From the NCBI GenBank assembly GCA_029098205.1, contig JAQXNW010000065.1, positions 1 to 7,257 of the forward strand: DNA of 7,257 nucleotides. The letters run 5' to 3'. Shown piece after piece: positions 6,393 through 7,257 of this stretch. Position 1 is the stretch's first letter. Every line of letters starts with the position of its first letter. Both the position numbers and the translations under genes were made by a program. This DNA comes from Eubacteriales bacterium. Lineage in GTDB: Bacteria; Bacillota; Clostridia; Peptostreptococcales; Anaerovoracaceae. The notes under the pieces were generated by a model. It did not search any database. It saw only the letters and a program-made list of their open reading frames with translations, and was not told where the DNA came from.

Positions 6393-6419
6393 CCTTTAAT
6401 ATAATTTAAGATGACAATT
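6384..6419. promoter_or_regulatory. BirA-like biotin operator
   Basis: AATTGTCA (6384-6391) and TGACAATT (6412-6419) are perfect inverted arms. Written in the form used for BirA sites of Gram-positive bacteria, it reads TGTCAAC-N16-GATGACA, against the consensus TGTtAAC-N(14-16)-GTTaACA. It covers the -35 box of bioY, so biotinoyl-AMP-loaded BirA would block transcription. Position, symmetry and target gene all agree; the assignment is by recalled consensus. Confidence 0.82.
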
Positions 6420-6437
6420 TTACATCAAAAATTCTGA

Positions 6438-6466
6438 TTGACTTTTTCGTTGGCTGGTAAGAGAAT
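6438..6466 (+). promoter_or_regulatory. Possible promoter of the flavin reductase-like gene
   Basis: TTGACT (6438-6443), a 17-base spacer and GAGAAT (6461-6466) lie 43 bases before the ATG at 6510. The -35 box matches five of six bases and the -10 four of six. It is outside the BirA-like site, so this gene is probably not controlled by biotin. Confidence 0.45.
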
Positions 6467-6509
6467 ATAACGAATCATTTCATTTATTCTATGAAAGCAG
6501 AGGAATAAT

Positions 6510-7257
6510 ATGCAGAACAGAAACTCCAAAAATCCCCGCACAGGAAAATACAGCGGTTCTACTTCAGGACGCGGCGGACGGAATACCCAAGCCGATAGTC
6601 CCCGGAATTCCCGCTCGAAAGGCCATTCTTCTGGCCAAACCCGTTACTCCGAACGTTTCTCGGAGGGTTCCTCCCATTCGAACCATTCAAAAAGCCGCAG
6701 ATACGGTCAGGAAGAAAAACGGCATTCCCGCGACGATCATTCCGCACGCCGCAGCGGCCGCAGCTTCGGCAAAAAGGACCGCTTCGAAGGCAGAAACGAT
6801 CGGTTTCAGAACCGGAAAGACCGCAGTTATATTAAGGAAGATTTCCGGAAAAAGCCCGGCCGTCCGAAACAAAAGCCGAATAAGGTGCTTCTGGAAAAAG
6901 CAGGAAATATGCTGTACCCGCTTCCCGCGGTTCTCATCACATGCATAAACCCGGAAACCGGCGAACCGAATGTAATGACAGCGGCATGGGTCGGCACGGT
7001 CTGCTCTGACCCCGCCATGGTGTCCGTATCCATCCGGCCGGAAAGATATTCGCATGACCTCATAAAAGAATGCGGGAACTTCACAATCAATCTTACCACC
7101 GAGGATCTCGCCTGGGCGACAGACTACTGCGGGGTAAAATCCGGCCGTGACGTCAATAAATTCAAAAAAGCGCATCTTACGCCGGAGGACAGCGAATTCA
7201 TAGACGCACCGACAATTCTCGAATCCCCTGTAAGTCTGGAATGCGAGGTACGGGACA
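6510..7257 (+). CDS. Flavin reductase-like (FMN-binding split barrel) protein with long Arg/Ser-rich N-terminal tail, 3' end missing
   Basis: The frame is open from ATG 6510 to the window edge, giving 249 residues without a stop; the start has AGAGG 7 bases upstream. Residues 1 to about 123 are low complexity and hydrophilic, with about 22 Arg and 21 Ser plus many Gly, Asn, Asp, His and Lys, no hydrophobic stretch and no signal peptide: a predicted disordered, strongly basic tail. From about 124 a folded domain begins: NMLYPLPAVLITC, PNVMTAAWVGTVCSDPAMVS, then SIRPERYSHDLIKECGNFTI and VKSGRDVNKF. These match the flavoredoxin or flavin reductase-like family ('YP.P..lvt....g..N.mt.aW.g', 'R...hT..li...g.F.vN', 'S.sGrd.dKF'), which binds FMN and often moves electrons to partners in anaerobes. 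A shorter product from the ATG at residue 134 (AGGA upstream) would cut into the domain and is less likely. The tail is not part of the usual family architecture. The electron partner is unknown. Confidence 0.85.
   Translation, partial: MQNRNSKNPRTGKYSGSTSGRGGRNTQADSPRNSRSKGHSSGQTRYSERFSEGSSHSNHSKSRRYGQEEKRHSRDDHSARRSGRSFGKKDRFEGRNDRFQNRKDRSYIKEDFRKKPGRPKQKPNKVLLEKAGNMLYPLPAVLITCINPETGEPNVMTAAWVGTVCSDPAMVSVSIRPERYSHDLIKECGNFTINLTTEDLAWATDYCGVKSGRDVNKFKKAHLTPEDSEFIDAPTILESPVSLECEVRD

Noticed and set aside
6400..6405. Plus-strand TATAAT as -10 box for the flavin reductase-like gene
   Set aside because: No -35 match at 16-18 bases upstream, and it lies in the spacer of the BirA-like operator, about 105 bases from the start codon.
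6687..7175. 162-codon minus-strand open frame
   Set aside because: Antisense shadow of the flavin reductase-like gene, whose plus-strand frame shows clear family motifs.

Overview
The window looks like a chromosomal piece of a strictly anaerobic Bacillota bacterium, most likely of the Clostridia. This rests on [FeFe]-hydrogenase maturation genes, strong Shine-Dalgarno sites, a BirA-type operator of the Gram-positive kind and a classical intrinsic terminator. I cannot name a genus. No rRNA, tRNA, CRISPR array, insertion sequence or phage gene is visible.

Layout. At the left edge (1-121, minus) is the start of a small DUF1858-type protein. From 5405 down to 237 runs a tightly packed minus-strand operon. 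In transcription order it holds hydE (radical-SAM H-cluster maturase), hydF (GTPase and scaffold of H-cluster assembly), a TM1266-type small protein (putative [FeFe]-hydrogenase regulator), and two genes of the nitrogenase component 1 superfamily (NifD/E-like, then NifK/N-like). The last three genes overlap at their ends, which suggests translational coupling and equimolar or complexed products. Upstream of hydE lie a strong intrinsic terminator and bioY (biotin ECF transporter S component, minus). bioY has a promoter whose -35 box lies inside a BirA-like inverted repeat. Divergent from bioY, a plus-strand gene starts at 6510 and runs off the right edge. It encodes a flavin reductase-like (FMN-binding split barrel) domain behind an unusual Arg/Ser-rich tail of about 123 residues.

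How the genes may work together. HydE and HydF act in building the 2Fe subcluster of the [FeFe]-hydrogenase H-cluster. The third maturase, HydG, is absent here, as is a hydrogenase structural gene. A nitrogenase-like alpha/beta pair follows the TM1266-type gene instead. Both proteins keep the fold signatures of the superfamily, but together keep only part of the usual cysteine ligand set, and no NifH-like reductase is in the window. The pair is not a nitrogenase. Its coupling to hydEF is the most interesting feature: it may be an undescribed redox or metallocluster enzyme tied to H-cluster assembly or to hydrogenase function. That role is inference. The biotin transporter and the flavin reductase-like gene appear to be unrelated neighbours.
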